A DNA stretch of 34,877 bases from Candidatus Kapaibacterium sp. (GCA_025455065.1 JALONG010000050.1:1-34877), one strand, 5' to 3'; positions 16,705-25,703 are shown, numbered from the stretch's first letter. Made by a program: numbers and translations. Notes: a model not told the origin generated them from the letters alone.

Positions 16705-18084
16705 ATGCCCACAAAACCGCCAATTATTAATACCTCTCCAACCTTTGTTTTACCCACGCACGAAGAACGCAAACTGTCCAACGGCATGACGCTTATTGCC
16801 TTGGAAGACGCTTCGCAGCCGCTTTTGACGATGAGCATTGTTTCGCGGAGCGGTGCTGCGGATGATGAGACGTGGGGCGAAACAAATTTTATGACAAGCC
16901 TGATGAACAAAGGCGTTGCTAAAGAAGGTGCGGTGCGGTCTGCACAGGATATTGCCGAAGCGATAGATTTTACGGGTGGTTCGCTTTCGGTTTCCTGCGT
17001 GTTTGATTCACTTTCGGCACATCTGAGCATCTTGTCGGAGTTCACGGAAACAGGTCTGGACTTGCTTACCGACATTGTGCAATATCCGTCGTTTCCTGAG
17101 GAAGAAATTGAGCGTATTCGTCAGCAAACACAGGTGGAAATTGAGCAAGCCAATAACGACGCGGCTTATCTGGCATCTATCGCTTTTACGCAAGGGATGT
17201 TTCGCGGTGAACCCTACGGGCATCCCGTTGTAGGAACGCTGGAAACGCTTGGCGCATTGCAGCAACATGAGTGCCGACGCGCCTACGGGCGCAGTATTCA
17301 GCCCCAGAACTTGTTTATTGCCGCAGCAGGAAATTTTCGCACCGACGACCTTGTAAGCACGATAGAATCACGCATGGCGGGTTTTTCTCCTTCGGCAGCG
17401 AACAGCACCGTCGCAAGCCCATCTTCCGCAAAACCTGTAAACAAGCCGTCTTCTGGGGTATATCTTATCGAAAAACCTGATGCCGCTCAAACGGCAATTC
17501 GTGTCGGATTTCGCACGGCAAACCGCATGGATACTGACTTTGTAGCGATGCAGTTGTTGAATACGATTTTTGGCGGAAGTTTTATTTCTCGCTTGAATCA
17601 CAATTTACGCGAGGAAAAAGGCTACACTTACGGCGTTCACAGCAGCATTGATGCGCGAAAGCACAGTAGCATTCTTTCAGTGAGTTCTCACGTGGGCAGT
17701 GAAGTGGTGGATAGTGCCGTCGGCGAGATTTTGAGGGAGATTGAGCGCCTGCGCACCGAGCCGATTACTGACGACGAACTCGAAACCACACGCAAATACA
17801 TGATTGGCAGCTTCACACTCCGCACCGAAACGCCCACACAAGTTGTGTCGCTTTTGAGTACGCTGGAACTCTACGGTCTGCCGAAAGATTATCACTCGCG
17901 CTACGTCGCAGAACTTGCCACGATGACAAAAGAGCGCCTGTTCGAGGTGCAAGAGCGCCGTTTCAGCACGAGCGATGTTGTTATTGCCGTTTCGGGGAAC
18001 GTTGAGCATTTGCGGCAAAAACTCGGCTCTTTCGGGTCTGTGAGTGTTGTTAATGCTCATGGAGCGCTTCTTTCCTCATTGTAA
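16705..18084 (+). CDS. M16 (pitrilysin)-family protein without the zinc-binding motif
   Basis: 459 residues with the two-domain layout of M16B peptidases. The N-terminal half starts ERKLSNGMTLIALED, with LTMSIVSRSGAADDETWGETNFM at the place where active members have the inverted zinc motif HxxEH; here the stretch reads ETNFMTSLMNKG, so the zinc ligands are missing. The second half keeps RLNHNLREEKGYTYGVHSS, the Arg/Tyr region that binds substrate in M16B non-catalytic subunits. Active pairs often consist of one HxxEH and one R/Y subunit, and this looks like the R/Y partner. No catalytic partner lies next to it. No signal peptide is apparent, so location is uncertain. The small transporter gene follows after 28 bases. 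Confidence 0.85.
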   Translation: MPTKPPIINTSPTFVLPTHEERKLSNGMTLIALEDASQPLLTMSIVSRSGAADDETWGETNFMTSLMNKGVAKEGAVRSAQDIAEAIDFTGGSLSVSCVFDSLSAHLSILSEFTETGLDLLTDIVQYPSFPEEEIERIRQQTQVEIEQANNDAAYLASIAFTQGMFRGEPYGHPVVGTLETLGALQQHECRRAYGRSIQPQNLFIAAAGNFRTDDLVSTIESRMAGFSPSAANSTVASPSSAKPVNKPSSGVYLIEKPDAAQTAIRVGFRTANRMDTDFVAMQLLNTIFGGSFISRLNHNLREEKGYTYGVHSSIDARKHSSILSVSSHVGSEVVDSAVGEILREIERLRTEPITDDELETTRKYMIGSFTLRTETPTQVVSLLSTLELYGLPKDYHSRYVAELATMTKERLFEVQERRFSTSDVVIAVSGNVEHLRQKLGSFGSVSVVNAHGALLSSL

Positions 18085-18112
18085 GGGATTTCCTCACTGT
18101 AACAGAATTACC

Positions 18113-18535
18113 ATGTTATTCTTCTCGCTCACCGTCGTTGTACTCGCCAATGTGCTGTATCACACGGCGCAAAAATCCATTGCACCCAGTGTTCATCCGC
18201 TTATTGCAACGATTGTTGCATATATTGCGGCGATTGTGTTGTGCTTGCCGATGTTTGCTCTTTTTCCTCTGCAAACAAGTATTGGTGAGGAGTTGAAGCG
18301 GATAAATTGGGCGACCTACGCGCTTGCGTTGTCCATTGTTGGTGTGGAATTGGGGTATTTGCTTGCATACAGGGCGGGTTGGGATGTGAGTATTGCATCG
18401 GTGATTGCGAATGTCGGCATTGCGATTTTGCTTGTTCCTGTCGGCATTTGGCTGTTCAAAGAATCCGTTTCGTGGACAACGCTGCTTGGCATTACGCTTT
18501 GTTTGGCGGGTGTGGCGCTGATTGCGAAAAAATGA
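18113..18535 (+). CDS. Half-size EamA/DMT-superfamily membrane protein
   Basis: 140 residues and almost entirely hydrophobic, with four to five predicted membrane helices (about 1-20, 28-52, 67-86, 93-113, 119-137). The last part, SVSWTTLLGITLCLAGVALI, matches the end of an EamA domain, including the typical FKESVSW loop before the final helix. Full EamA transporters have two such units; a single unit would need to dimerise, like small multidrug resistance proteins. The substrate is unknown. The start at 18113 is preferred because the longer frame from 18044 overlaps the M16-like gene and is not hydrophobic. It probably shares a transcript with that gene. Confidence 0.75.
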   Translation: MLFFSLTVVVLANVLYHTAQKSIAPSVHPLIATIVAYIAAIVLCLPMFALFPLQTSIGEELKRINWATYALALSIVGVELGYLLAYRAGWDVSIASVIANVGIAILLVPVGIWLFKESVSWTTLLGITLCLAGVALIAKK

Positions 18536-18561
18536 GAGAAAAAACCATGCAAGAAAAATCA

Positions 18562-18598
18562 AAAGCCTCATTCACGAATCAAGTGTGAATGAGGCTTT
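18562..18598. terminator. Bidirectional terminator between convergent genes
   Basis: AAAGCCTCATTCAC (18562-18575) pairs with GTGAATGAGGCTTT (18585-18598), a 14-bp stem with a 9-base loop. It is located between the convergent transporter gene and sdhC. Read leftward it is followed by a T-rich run (TTTTGATTTTTC), so it should terminate sdhC; read rightward the T-run is short. Confidence 0.8.
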
Positions 18599-18631
18599 GA
18601 CGTAATATTCCCTTATCCTACTGCCTTTTAT

Positions 18632-19297
18632 TTATCCGTGTTTGACGAGCATGAAAATAGCAATGGCGCTGTATCCGACGGCAATAGCGATACCGTAAAG
18701 GACGCTGATTTTCTTCAAAAGTGGCGTAAATTGGCGGTTGTACCAGCCGAGCGATTGGAAGGCGCTTGATAAGCCGTGCGACAAATGCAAGCCCAAAATA
18801 AGCGCCGAAATAACGTAAAAAATCGTGTAGCCCGGATTTGCCAACACATTTGCCGTAACGTCGTATTCCGATGCTCCGGCAACAGGCGTGGGCAGAATGT
18901 GGAAGCGAATATTGAGCAAATGCACAATCAAAAAGAGGATAAAATAAATGCCTGTAAATGCCATTGTGCTTGAGCCGAGCGATGCTCCGCCGGCGCTTTT
19001 TTTATTCACATAACCTTCGGGGCGAGCGGCGCGATTTTGCACCGCAAGGACAATGCCCATGACGATATGCGCGATAAAGAGCGCAGCAAGGCTGATTTCA
19101 ATGAGGCGAAATGCCGGAAGATTATGGAGAAAATCGCCATATGCATTGAATTTTTCTGCGCCTTGGAAGACCAAGAAATTTCCGGTCATATGCGCAAAAG
19201 CAAAACCGCACAACAGCAAGCCCAGAACGCCCATCACCTGCTTTTTGCCGATAGAGTATTTGAAAAGATTGTCCACGACACTCACAAGAGCCTCCAT
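18632..19297 (-). CDS. sdhC: Succinate dehydrogenase/fumarate reductase cytochrome b558 subunit
   Basis: 221 residues with five membrane helices, as in the single-subunit b558 (type B) anchors. It would bind heme and quinone and hold SdhAB to the membrane. Candidate heme ligands are H36 (FAFAHMTGN), H77 (LFIAHIVMG), H126 (LIVHLLNIRFH) and H171/H174 (GLHLSHGLSSAFQSLGW). The latter motif is a hallmark of the family. The start is set at MEALVSVVDN (19297), since the frame upstream to 19447 shows no conserved residues. Neither sdhA nor sdhB follows: the next gene downstream is convergent and unrelated. The flavoprotein and iron-sulfur subunits must be elsewhere if the complex is functional. Confidence 0.9.
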   Translation of the reverse strand: MEALVSVVDNLFKYSIGKKQVMGVLGLLLCGFAFAHMTGNFLVFQGAEKFNAYGDFLHNLPAFRLIEISLAALFIAHIVMGIVLAVQNRAARPEGYVNKKSAGGASLGSSTMAFTGIYFILFLIVHLLNIRFHILPTPVAGASEYDVTANVLANPGYTIFYVISALILGLHLSHGLSSAFQSLGWYNRQFTPLLKKISVLYGIAIAVGYSAIAIFMLVKHG

Positions 19298-19634
19298 GTA
19301 GTTAGTGGTTGAAGAGATATGTAGTTGTTTGACGTGTTTGAGAACGTGCATGAGATACACAAGCGCCCAAAATACGCTTTTCAAGGCGACTTCACAAGAT
19401 TGATGCGAAAAAATCGTGAAGAAATTTCTGCGCCCTTGCATTGCCATACCTTACAACGCCGCGAAACAGCACCGATACTTGGTTCATCTCTTCAACACTC
19501 TTTTTTGTCCAAAAGTTCTTGTTCAAAAAATTATTCTTCATTGAAAAAGCAAAAACCCATCCTACGGTTAGGAAACCGTAGGACGGGAATTGTTCGATAA
19601 TGTTGGCTTTATCCCTTATCCTTCATCCCTTCTT
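19298..19634. other. Intergenic region upstream of sdhC
   Basis: 337 bases without a gene. It should hold the sdhC promoter (leftward), but no confident motif was found. Its right end contains the terminator for the VIT-domain gene at 19556-19587. Confidence 0.5.
19556..19587 (-). terminator. Intrinsic terminator of the VIT-domain gene
   Basis: CCTACGGTT (19561-19569) pairs with AACCGTAGG (19574-19582) around AGGA. The stem extends outward by five more positions with one mismatch (CCCAT against ACGGG). Read leftward, the stem is followed by GGGTTTTTGCTTTTT. It lies 48 bases after the stop of the leftward gene. Confidence 0.8.
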
Positions 19635-21521
19635 TCACTCCCAGCGCAAAATTTTCGCCGTTGCCCGTCCTGTCGGGGTTTGAACAGCTAGGAAATACAG
19701 CCCCGGAGCCACGCGCCTTCCTGCGTCATCGTCACCGTTCCATACCATATTCACGCGCCCTTGCTTCAACCACGAAGCAATAACCGATGGCGGAATAACG
19801 CGAATCATCCGCCCAAGTGCGTCGTAAATGCCTGCGGTAACGCTTTCGGAATCGGCATCAAGCGGATACATGAGCGAAAGAGTGAGCGTTACTGCGGCAT
19901 TAGAGGGATTCGGCGAAACGAAAAGCTGAAAAGGTGCATCGTAATACGCAACGTCGTACACAGAGCTAAAAGAGACAGTCCGCGAAGAAGCTGCAAACGA
20001 AGCAGGGCTGGAAGCCGCACCACTACTAGAGCTTGCAACCGAAGGCGAGCCTGTTGTCGGCTGTGTACACGTTGCACAAATCCGCGTGGTGTCGTTAGGT
20101 TCAAGTGCTAAAAACGCCGTCAAGCGAGATAAGACGCGGCTTTCAACGCTGAGTTGCACAATGTGGCGCTGGCGTGAACGCAAGGCAGTATCTACGCCGG
20201 AGAAATTGTAGTTTATCGGCTCATTTTCAAGTTTTGTGATGTGGTTGCCCATCCATGCCAAATACGAACAATCACCGCCCTCACGGAGCGATGAAGCAGG
20301 AATGGTGCGCTCCGCAGCGACGGGGACATTATTCACGTAGCCTCCCAAGCGCATGGTTAAGCCGTTAGTACCGCTCAAGCGCCCCACTTCCTGAATCATT
20401 CCGTTTTTGTCAATGCGCTGTGTGCCACGAAAGGTGAAAAAGGGCGCATACATGGAAGGTGGCGTATTTACTATGCCCGGACGGACTGAGATATTAATTC
20501 CGGGCGTTGCCCATCCGGTGTTCCAATAATAATTCGTATAAAGTTGCGGCAAATTCAGTTGATAACGGTCGTAAGCTGCACCATTACTGCTTGCAAGGCG
20601 GAGATTGTCAATTTCTACATTATCTTTTTCGCCTGCACCCAAAAATTTTCGCGCATCCACAACAACATGATAAAACAACTCGTTGCCGCGTTTGAAGGTC
20701 TGCGTAAACACGCCATTTTGTGCGGGTGAAGCCCACGAAAGCGCTGCAACGGTGTTCGAGCGAATATTGTCTGCCGGAATCGTTGCAGCAAAGACTCTGC
20801 GCCCTGTTTGAACTTCCTGCGCTTGGCGCAAAATGTCCTGCGTCTGTGTGCCGAAGCCGCTTTCACGCTGTGTGAGAAGGCGCGGCGTTGTCCAATCGTT
20901 TTGCGGATAATAGATAACGTTCAAATCCGGCACACGCGAAGACGCTTTGAGCAAAGAAATCGGCAAAACTGCATAAACACTGGACTCTTGCCAATCTGAC
21001 GGCAGTAAATAGGAAATTTTCACTTTCCGTGTTTCGTTGCCACGCATAGGAAAGACGCGGAGATTAAAGTACCCGTTAGAATTTTTGTTCAACAGCGACG
21101 GGTCTTGGCGGCGCTGCACGATGCTTTCATACACGTTGGTTGCGGTCATGCGGTCGAAAATTTTCGCCTGCACAATGTCATTGCCCACCCACAGCCACGA
21201 ATCGGTAATATGCGCTTCGGGGGGCATATAAAAATCGAACTGGACTTCGAGCGAGTCACGGCTTGAAGTGAGCGTTGTTCCTGCGGATGAAAAGGTTAAA
21301 AAAAGTTCGCACTGCGTATATGCGCCACACGGGGAAACCGTCAGTAATGCTTCTTCAATGCGCCCTTGACCGGAGCGATTCCATGCGCCACGCGGGTCTG
21401 CAACGCGCAAAGAACTTGTCGGCTGCACGGAAAGAGTTTGTGAAAAAGCACTTTGAGCGAACATCCCACAAGCCGCATAGAATAAAGCAATACGAGCAAC
21501 AATGGTCTGAACACGTGTCAT
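19635..21521 (-). CDS. Secreted VIT-domain protein with type IX secretion sorting domain
   Basis: 628 residues. A signal peptide (about 1-28) is followed by a vault/inter-alpha-trypsin (VIT)-like domain: LEVQFDFYMPPEAHITDSWLWVG, then KIFDRMTATNVYESIVQRRQDPSLL and YFNLRVFPMRGNETRKVKISY (about 90-172), the usual VIT signature. The middle (about 190-480) is not assigned; a von Willebrand A domain is often found there, but its DxSxS motif is not seen. A Ser/Ala-rich linker (about 495-520) leads to a C-terminal Por/T9SS type A sorting domain: FVSPNPSNAAVTLTLS, IYDALGRMIRVI and VAPGLYFLAVQTPTGRATAKILRW. It should be exported across the outer membrane and attached or released. It starts 66 bases after the barrel gene and may be co-transcribed with it. 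Confidence 0.85.
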   Translation of the reverse strand: MTRVQTIVARIALFYAACGMFAQSAFSQTLSVQPTSSLRVADPRGAWNRSGQGRIEEALLTVSPCGAYTQCELFLTFSSAGTTLTSSRDSLEVQFDFYMPPEAHITDSWLWVGNDIVQAKIFDRMTATNVYESIVQRRQDPSLLNKNSNGYFNLRVFPMRGNETRKVKISYLLPSDWQESSVYAVLPISLLKASSRVPDLNVIYYPQNDWTTPRLLTQRESGFGTQTQDILRQAQEVQTGRRVFAATIPADNIRSNTVAALSWASPAQNGVFTQTFKRGNELFYHVVVDARKFLGAGEKDNVEIDNLRLASSNGAAYDRYQLNLPQLYTNYYWNTGWATPGINISVRPGIVNTPPSMYAPFFTFRGTQRIDKNGMIQEVGRLSGTNGLTMRLGGYVNNVPVAAERTIPASSLREGGDCSYLAWMGNHITKLENEPINYNFSGVDTALRSRQRHIVQLSVESRVLSRLTAFLALEPNDTTRICATCTQPTTGSPSVASSSSGAASSPASFAASSRTVSFSSVYDVAYYDAPFQLFVSPNPSNAAVTLTLSLMYPLDADSESVTAGIYDALGRMIRVIPPSVIASWLKQGRVNMVWNGDDDAGRRVAPGLYFLAVQTPTGRATAKILRWE

Positions 21522-21587
21522 AATCTGAACTCCGAAAAATATGAGGAGGTTAGTTTGCTTAGAAAAAAATCACCGAAAACGAGCCAT

Positions 21588-22319
21588 TTACCGCCCTTTG
21601 AGGGGCAACAAATACTGCACACCCAACGCCACGCCGAGCGCATTTGCGCGTTCCACGCTGCTACCATAACTATCACCCGTTTTGAAAAAATTACTCACGT
21701 TGTAATTCAGTGCTGCTGTTAAGTGCAAGCCCTTCCACGCAAGCGGAATCAGCGTTCCCAGACGCAGATCCAATAGTGGCTCCAACAACCTTGCTGCGGG
21801 GTACAAATAACGGTCGCTGAGAACAGTGCCGTCCGCGCCAATATCGGTGCGGGTTACGGTCAATCCAAGCGGAATCCCTAAGCCGATTCCTGCCGTCCAA
21901 CGCCACGCAAAGCCCGTTGTATCGGCTTCTTGAAGAATAACCGACGGCGCAAACAGCAGATACCTTCCGGCAACACTGTACTGCGGCGTGGTGCGCTCAC
22001 CGGTAACGGTATTTTGCGAAAATGTGCCGCGATACGAGTAACCATGCGTATTCCAGCTTGCTTCGACCTGAACGCCGAGTGTCGGCTGGATAGCGTATAA
22101 TGCTGTCAAACCAAGCTCTCCTGCGGGAAGCATCGAAAACAGGTAATCACATTCGCCACCGCAGAGCGAATTTTGTACCGTAAGCAAATATGCGGCTTTC
22201 AGGCGATAAAATCCGCCCAACGACCAACGAGAATCGCTTTGCTGCGCAGGAAGATTGCACACGCACAGCGCAATAATGCTGCTCACAAGGGCAAAACGGT
22301 GTAGAAAACGAGAGTTCAT
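21588..22319 (-). CDS. Putative outer-membrane beta-barrel protein
   Basis: 243 residues with a signal peptide (about 1-25, ending NLPAQQ). The mature part is rich in alternating aromatic and small residues (WSLGGFYRLKAAYLL, GELGLTALYAIQPTLGVQVEASW), with repeated Gly/Tyr turns, and ends in strands such as ALGVALGVQYLLPLKG. This fits a small outer-membrane barrel (PorT/OmpW-like size) of unknown function. Two Cys near residues 54 and 58 lie in a putative outer loop (CGGEC). The start at 22319 is set by the signal peptide, although the frame is open to 22400. It is divergent from the S41 protease gene. Confidence 0.65.
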   Translation of the reverse strand: MNSRFLHRFALVSSIIALCVCNLPAQQSDSRWSLGGFYRLKAAYLLTVQNSLCGGECDYLFSMLPAGELGLTALYAIQPTLGVQVEASWNTHGYSYRGTFSQNTVTGERTTPQYSVAGRYLLFAPSVILQEADTTGFAWRWTAGIGLGIPLGLTVTRTDIGADGTVLSDRYLYPAARLLEPLLDLRLGTLIPLAWKGLHLTAALNYNVSNFFKTGDSYGSSVERANALGVALGVQYLLPLKGR

Positions 22320-22521
22320 AGAATTTTCCAATGTGATAAAATGATGCTGCATCTGCCTGTAAGTGTCATACGCACGAAAAAAGTCACATCTGCCCAACAA
22401 TTTTTTTTCATTCTGCTGGCAGATGTATCAAAATCCTGTTTTGTGCGTTATATTGCGAAAGAGACCTGCTCATCAACGATGCGTCTCTTCCCTTTTTTCC
22501 AAGATTTTTTCCTCCTCCTTC

Positions 22522-24150
22522 ATGCCCGCTTTTCCTGCCTTTCCTCGCGTTTTGCGCCAACGCCTTGTACATGGCGTATTGTTGCTTGTTGTCGTGTTAA
22601 TGCCGCTTTGTGCCGTTGCTCAAGAGCAGAATAACACGATGTCACAAATCCGAAAGTTCGGCGATATTATCAATCTCATCAACCAGAATTATGTGGATTC
22701 GGTGAATTTGCCGCAAATCACCGAAAGCGCCATTCGCGGTATGCTTCAGAAACTCGACCCGCACTCGACGTATCTTCCCCCGAAGGTGCGCGAAAGTGAG
22801 GCAGAGCGCTTTCAAGGCAATTATTTCGGCATTGGGGTTTTGTTTCGCATGATGCAAGACACTATCACCGTTCTTACGCCGCTTATTGGCGGTCCGAGCG
22901 AGCGTTTGGGCGTGTTGTGCGGCGATAAAATCGTGAAAATAAATGGTGAAAATGCTATTGGTTTGAAAACCGATGATGTGCCGAAAAAACTGAAAGGCGA
23001 GCGCGGCACAAAAGTTACGGTTCATATCAAGCGAGAAGGCTCACCAAATCTCATTCCAATCACGATTGCCCGTGAAGGCGTTCCCATTCGCACGGTGGAT
23101 GCCTCGTGGATCATTGAAGGCACGGATATTGGCTACATTTACGTCAATAAATTTGCTGCCACAACGGTAACAGAAGTCCAGCAAGCAGCATTAAACCTCA
23201 AAGTGCAGGGCATGAAAAAACTCATTTTGGATTTACGCAACAACGCCGGAGGGTATTTGCAGCAAGCGTTCGGGCTGGTGGATGAATTTGTTCCGGCAGG
23301 AAAAACGATTGTCTATACCAAAGCGCGGAATGAGGTTTTAAGCGAGCGGTATTTCTCCACACGTGCCGGAAACCTTGAAAACATACCGCTTATCGTGCTT
23401 ATCAATTCCGGTTCTGCCTCGGCAAGCGAGATTGTATCAGGTGCGATTCAGGATTTGGATAGAGGTTTGGTGGTGGGCGAAACGTCGTTTGGCAAAGGTT
23501 TGGTGCAAGTACCGTACCAGCTTGCCGACGGCTCGGAATTGCGCCTCACGATTGCACGGTATTACACACCGTCGGGGCGCTCCATTCAGCGCTCTTACGC
23601 CGGAGACCGCAGTAAATACTACGCCTTGGAAGGGCGCGAAGACGTTGAGGAAGGTGCAAATCTCGACCACAAACACGAAAACGATACTACGCCGCGACCG
23701 AAGTTCAAAACTGCCGCAGGGCGCACCGTGTATGGCGGCGGAGGCATTGTGCCGGATTATGTCGTAAAAAACGACACTGCCAGCAAATTTATGCGTAGCA
23801 TGAGCCGCGCCGGAGTAATTCAGGATTTTGCCGATAACATCATTGTCAAACATGGTAACGATTTTCGCGCAAAATATGCGAAAGACATTGTGCAGTTTCT
23901 TCAAAAATACGATTTGGATGAAAAAGCCCTTGCCGAACTGAAACGCACCGCGACAGAACGCAAAGTAGATTGGAAAGATGACGATTTTGTGCGGGATGCA
24001 GCCATTTTGAACCGCTCTATCAAAGCACTACTGACGACATACATTTGGAACACCAGTTCAGAATTTGTCGAGTCATATGTCGAAAACAAAGAGGTAGAAA
24101 AAGCAGTGCAGCTTTTCCCTGAAGCAATGAAAATTGCACGGGCGAAGTAA
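22522..24150 (+). CDS. S41 family C-terminal processing serine protease (CtpA/Prc-like)
   Basis: 542 residues. A signal peptide or N-terminal anchor (about 11-34, VHGVLLLVVVLMPLCAVAQ) sends it to the periplasm. A CtpA N-terminal segment (NYVDSVNLPQITESAIRGMLQKLDPHSTYL) precedes a PDZ domain (about 100-190, with LGVLCGDKIVKINGE). The protease core has DLRNNAGGYLQQA, the catalytic Ser S300 in SGSASASEI, and Lys K325 in SFGKGLVQ. The Ser-Lys spacing of 25 is as in E. coli Prc. A C-terminal helical region of about 140 residues follows. Such proteases trim or degrade exported proteins at their C-termini. The start is at MPAFPAFPRVLRQ; the frame is open to 22363. Confidence 0.93.
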   Translation: MPAFPAFPRVLRQRLVHGVLLLVVVLMPLCAVAQEQNNTMSQIRKFGDIINLINQNYVDSVNLPQITESAIRGMLQKLDPHSTYLPPKVRESEAERFQGNYFGIGVLFRMMQDTITVLTPLIGGPSERLGVLCGDKIVKINGENAIGLKTDDVPKKLKGERGTKVTVHIKREGSPNLIPITIAREGVPIRTVDASWIIEGTDIGYIYVNKFAATTVTEVQQAALNLKVQGMKKLILDLRNNAGGYLQQAFGLVDEFVPAGKTIVYTKARNEVLSERYFSTRAGNLENIPLIVLINSGSASASEIVSGAIQDLDRGLVVGETSFGKGLVQVPYQLADGSELRLTIARYYTPSGRSIQRSYAGDRSKYYALEGREDVEEGANLDHKHENDTTPRPKFKTAAGRTVYGGGGIVPDYVVKNDTASKFMRSMSRAGVIQDFADNIIVKHGNDFRAKYAKDIVQFLQKYDLDEKALAELKRTATERKVDWKDDDFVRDAAILNRSIKALLTTYIWNTSSEFVESYVENKEVEKAVQLFPEAMKIARAK

Positions 24151-24495
24151 TCTTGCCGGTGGAAACAGAAAACATCAAAACCTTCGACAAGTTCAGGCTG
24201 AAGAGCCATTCAAATCTCATGTTGAGCCTGAACTTGCCGAAGAGGGCGAAACATCGTTAATAATGTAGCCTCACTCTAACATTCTGTTCCACTCTTTTGT
24301 ACAGCATTTAACGATTTTCACCCTCGCAGAAACTTTCACCTTCGTCCCGTCCTAACCATGATTTATCCCAAATTTCTTGGGATACCCCGCCGATGTGCCT
24401 AATTTTCCGCCGCTAACCGACTGCCCTTGATTGCGTTTGTTCGCAATGGCGCTCTTGTTGGAAAATTTCGTGTACCTTCCATAGCAATAATTCGC
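24151..24495. other. Repeat-bearing intergenic region
   Basis: 345 bases without a supported gene; the frame of the following esterase opens at 24427 but the signal peptide begins at 24496. Contains a long inverted repeat (24182-24242) and a smaller one: TATCCCAA (24364-24371) with TTGGGATA (24377-24384). Confidence 0.5.
24182..24242. repeat. 18-bp inverted repeat of REP/terminator type
   Basis: CTTCGACAAGTTCAGGCT (24182-24199) and AGCCTGAACTTGCCGAAG (24225-24242) are complementary at 17 of 18 positions around a 25-base loop. Sequences containing CTTCGACAAG and TCAGGCTGA are familiar as dispersed palindromes in many bacterial genomes. It lies 31 bases after the S41 protease gene and may also stop its transcript. 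Confidence 0.7.
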
Positions 24496-25656
24496 ATGAA
24501 CACTCGCGCCCCGAATCTGCATTTGCTACTTTTTTTCGCTCTGTTTTTTTATTCGTTGAGCATTGTTACAGCCTGCTTTCCGGACAGAACGGAGGCAACA
24601 CTTTTGCAAGAACGAGCCGCCGGAAGCCGCATCGTTTCTACTTCGGTGGCGGGTCGCCCCTTGAGCATATATCTTCCTCCCGGATATGATTCTGCACAAA
24701 AGCAAGGCACAAAGCGCTTTCCGGTCATTTATTTCTACGACGGACAGGATGTGTTCGCATCGCTTGGTGCAGCACAAATCCTTGATGATTACATTCGTGC
24801 AGGGCGCATACAGCCTGTAATTCTGGTCGGTGTGCATAGTTCCGCCCAGCGCTCAAGCGAAACCGTCCCTTACCATGACTCATGGATACAGGCAAATTGG
24901 GGCAGCGCCGGACCTCGTGCGCAGGAATTTGCCACAGTTCTCAAAGACCGTATTATTCCAGCTATTGACGCAGAATATTACACCGACAAACGGGCTGAAA
25001 GCCGAGCAATTATGGGCTTTTCGCTGGGTGGACTCTTTGCGGGTTGGTGCGGCGTGAAATATCCCGAAACATTTGGTTCGGCGGTTTGTTTTTCACCGTC
25101 TTTCTGGGTGGCGGACGATAAATTTTTTGACGATGTACAATCCGGTACAACCAAGCCCGGACGCTTTCGTTTTGATGTCGGCGCGACGACGGGCGAATGG
25201 AATTATTATGTGCCGCTCATTCGGATTTTGAAACAAAAAGGCTTGGTCTATGGAGAAAATCTCATGTACTACGAAGACCCGCAAGGCAGGCATAATGCGG
25301 CTTCGTGGCAAGAGCGTCTGCCGGATGCACTTTTGATGGTTGCCGGAACCAAGAGCATTGCTGCGGATTCGATTGCTTCATGGAACATTGAAACCGAAGT
25401 CATTGCAAGCGCCTCCAGTGCGGGACGTTTTTTCTTACGCATGAACCCGATTGTAACGCTTCAAAGCGGTCTTCGGTATTCACTTGCCACCGAAGCCGTA
25501 TACAATCTTGTGAATCAAAACGATGGCGCTCTGGCTTCTGACGGGCGTTTTGAGTTTCGCTCAACAAACGATTTAACGGTTGATGTTTCCTACAAACATT
25601 TGCAAAAGCGTGTTGTTATCAGCTATGCAGATGTTCAGCGCCGAATGGGGAAATAA
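24496..25656 (+). CDS. Esterase (Esterase_D/enterochelin-esterase-like) lipoprotein
   Basis: 386 residues. The signal sequence ends in a lipobox, V24-T-A-C27, so the mature protein is probably a lipoprotein. The alpha/beta-hydrolase fold of the Esterase_D (PF00756) family is clear: YLPPGYDSAQK, FPVIYFYDGQD, and the nucleophile elbow MGFSLGGLF with S176. D227 (RFDVGATTGEW) and H266 (GRHNAASWQERLPDAL) complete the likely triad. The C-terminal part (about 290-386) is a separate beta-rich section of unknown role. Family members cleave siderophore, acyl or feruloyl esters, and the substrate here cannot be told. The TPR/propeller gene follows after 47 bases, suggesting one transcript. Confidence 0.85.
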   Translation: MNTRAPNLHLLLFFALFFYSLSIVTACFPDRTEATLLQERAAGSRIVSTSVAGRPLSIYLPPGYDSAQKQGTKRFPVIYFYDGQDVFASLGAAQILDDYIRAGRIQPVILVGVHSSAQRSSETVPYHDSWIQANWGSAGPRAQEFATVLKDRIIPAIDAEYYTDKRAESRAIMGFSLGGLFAGWCGVKYPETFGSAVCFSPSFWVADDKFFDDVQSGTTKPGRFRFDVGATTGEWNYYVPLIRILKQKGLVYGENLMYYEDPQGRHNAASWQERLPDALLMVAGTKSIAADSIASWNIETEVIASASSAGRFFLRMNPIVTLQSGLRYSLATEAVYNLVNQNDGALASDGRFEFRSTNDLTVDVSYKHLQKRVVISYADVQRRMGK

Positions 25657-25657
25657 T

Positions 25658-25687
25658 TTTTTGCATCACTACTTTTTGCATCACTAC
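25658..25687 (+). repeat. 15-bp tandem duplication
   Basis: TTTTTGCATCACTAC occurs twice head to tail (25658-25672, 25673-25687), directly after the esterase stop codon and before the next gene. It looks like a recent slippage duplication. Confidence 0.8.
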
Positions 25688-25703
25688 TTTTTACCTGACG
25701 ACC

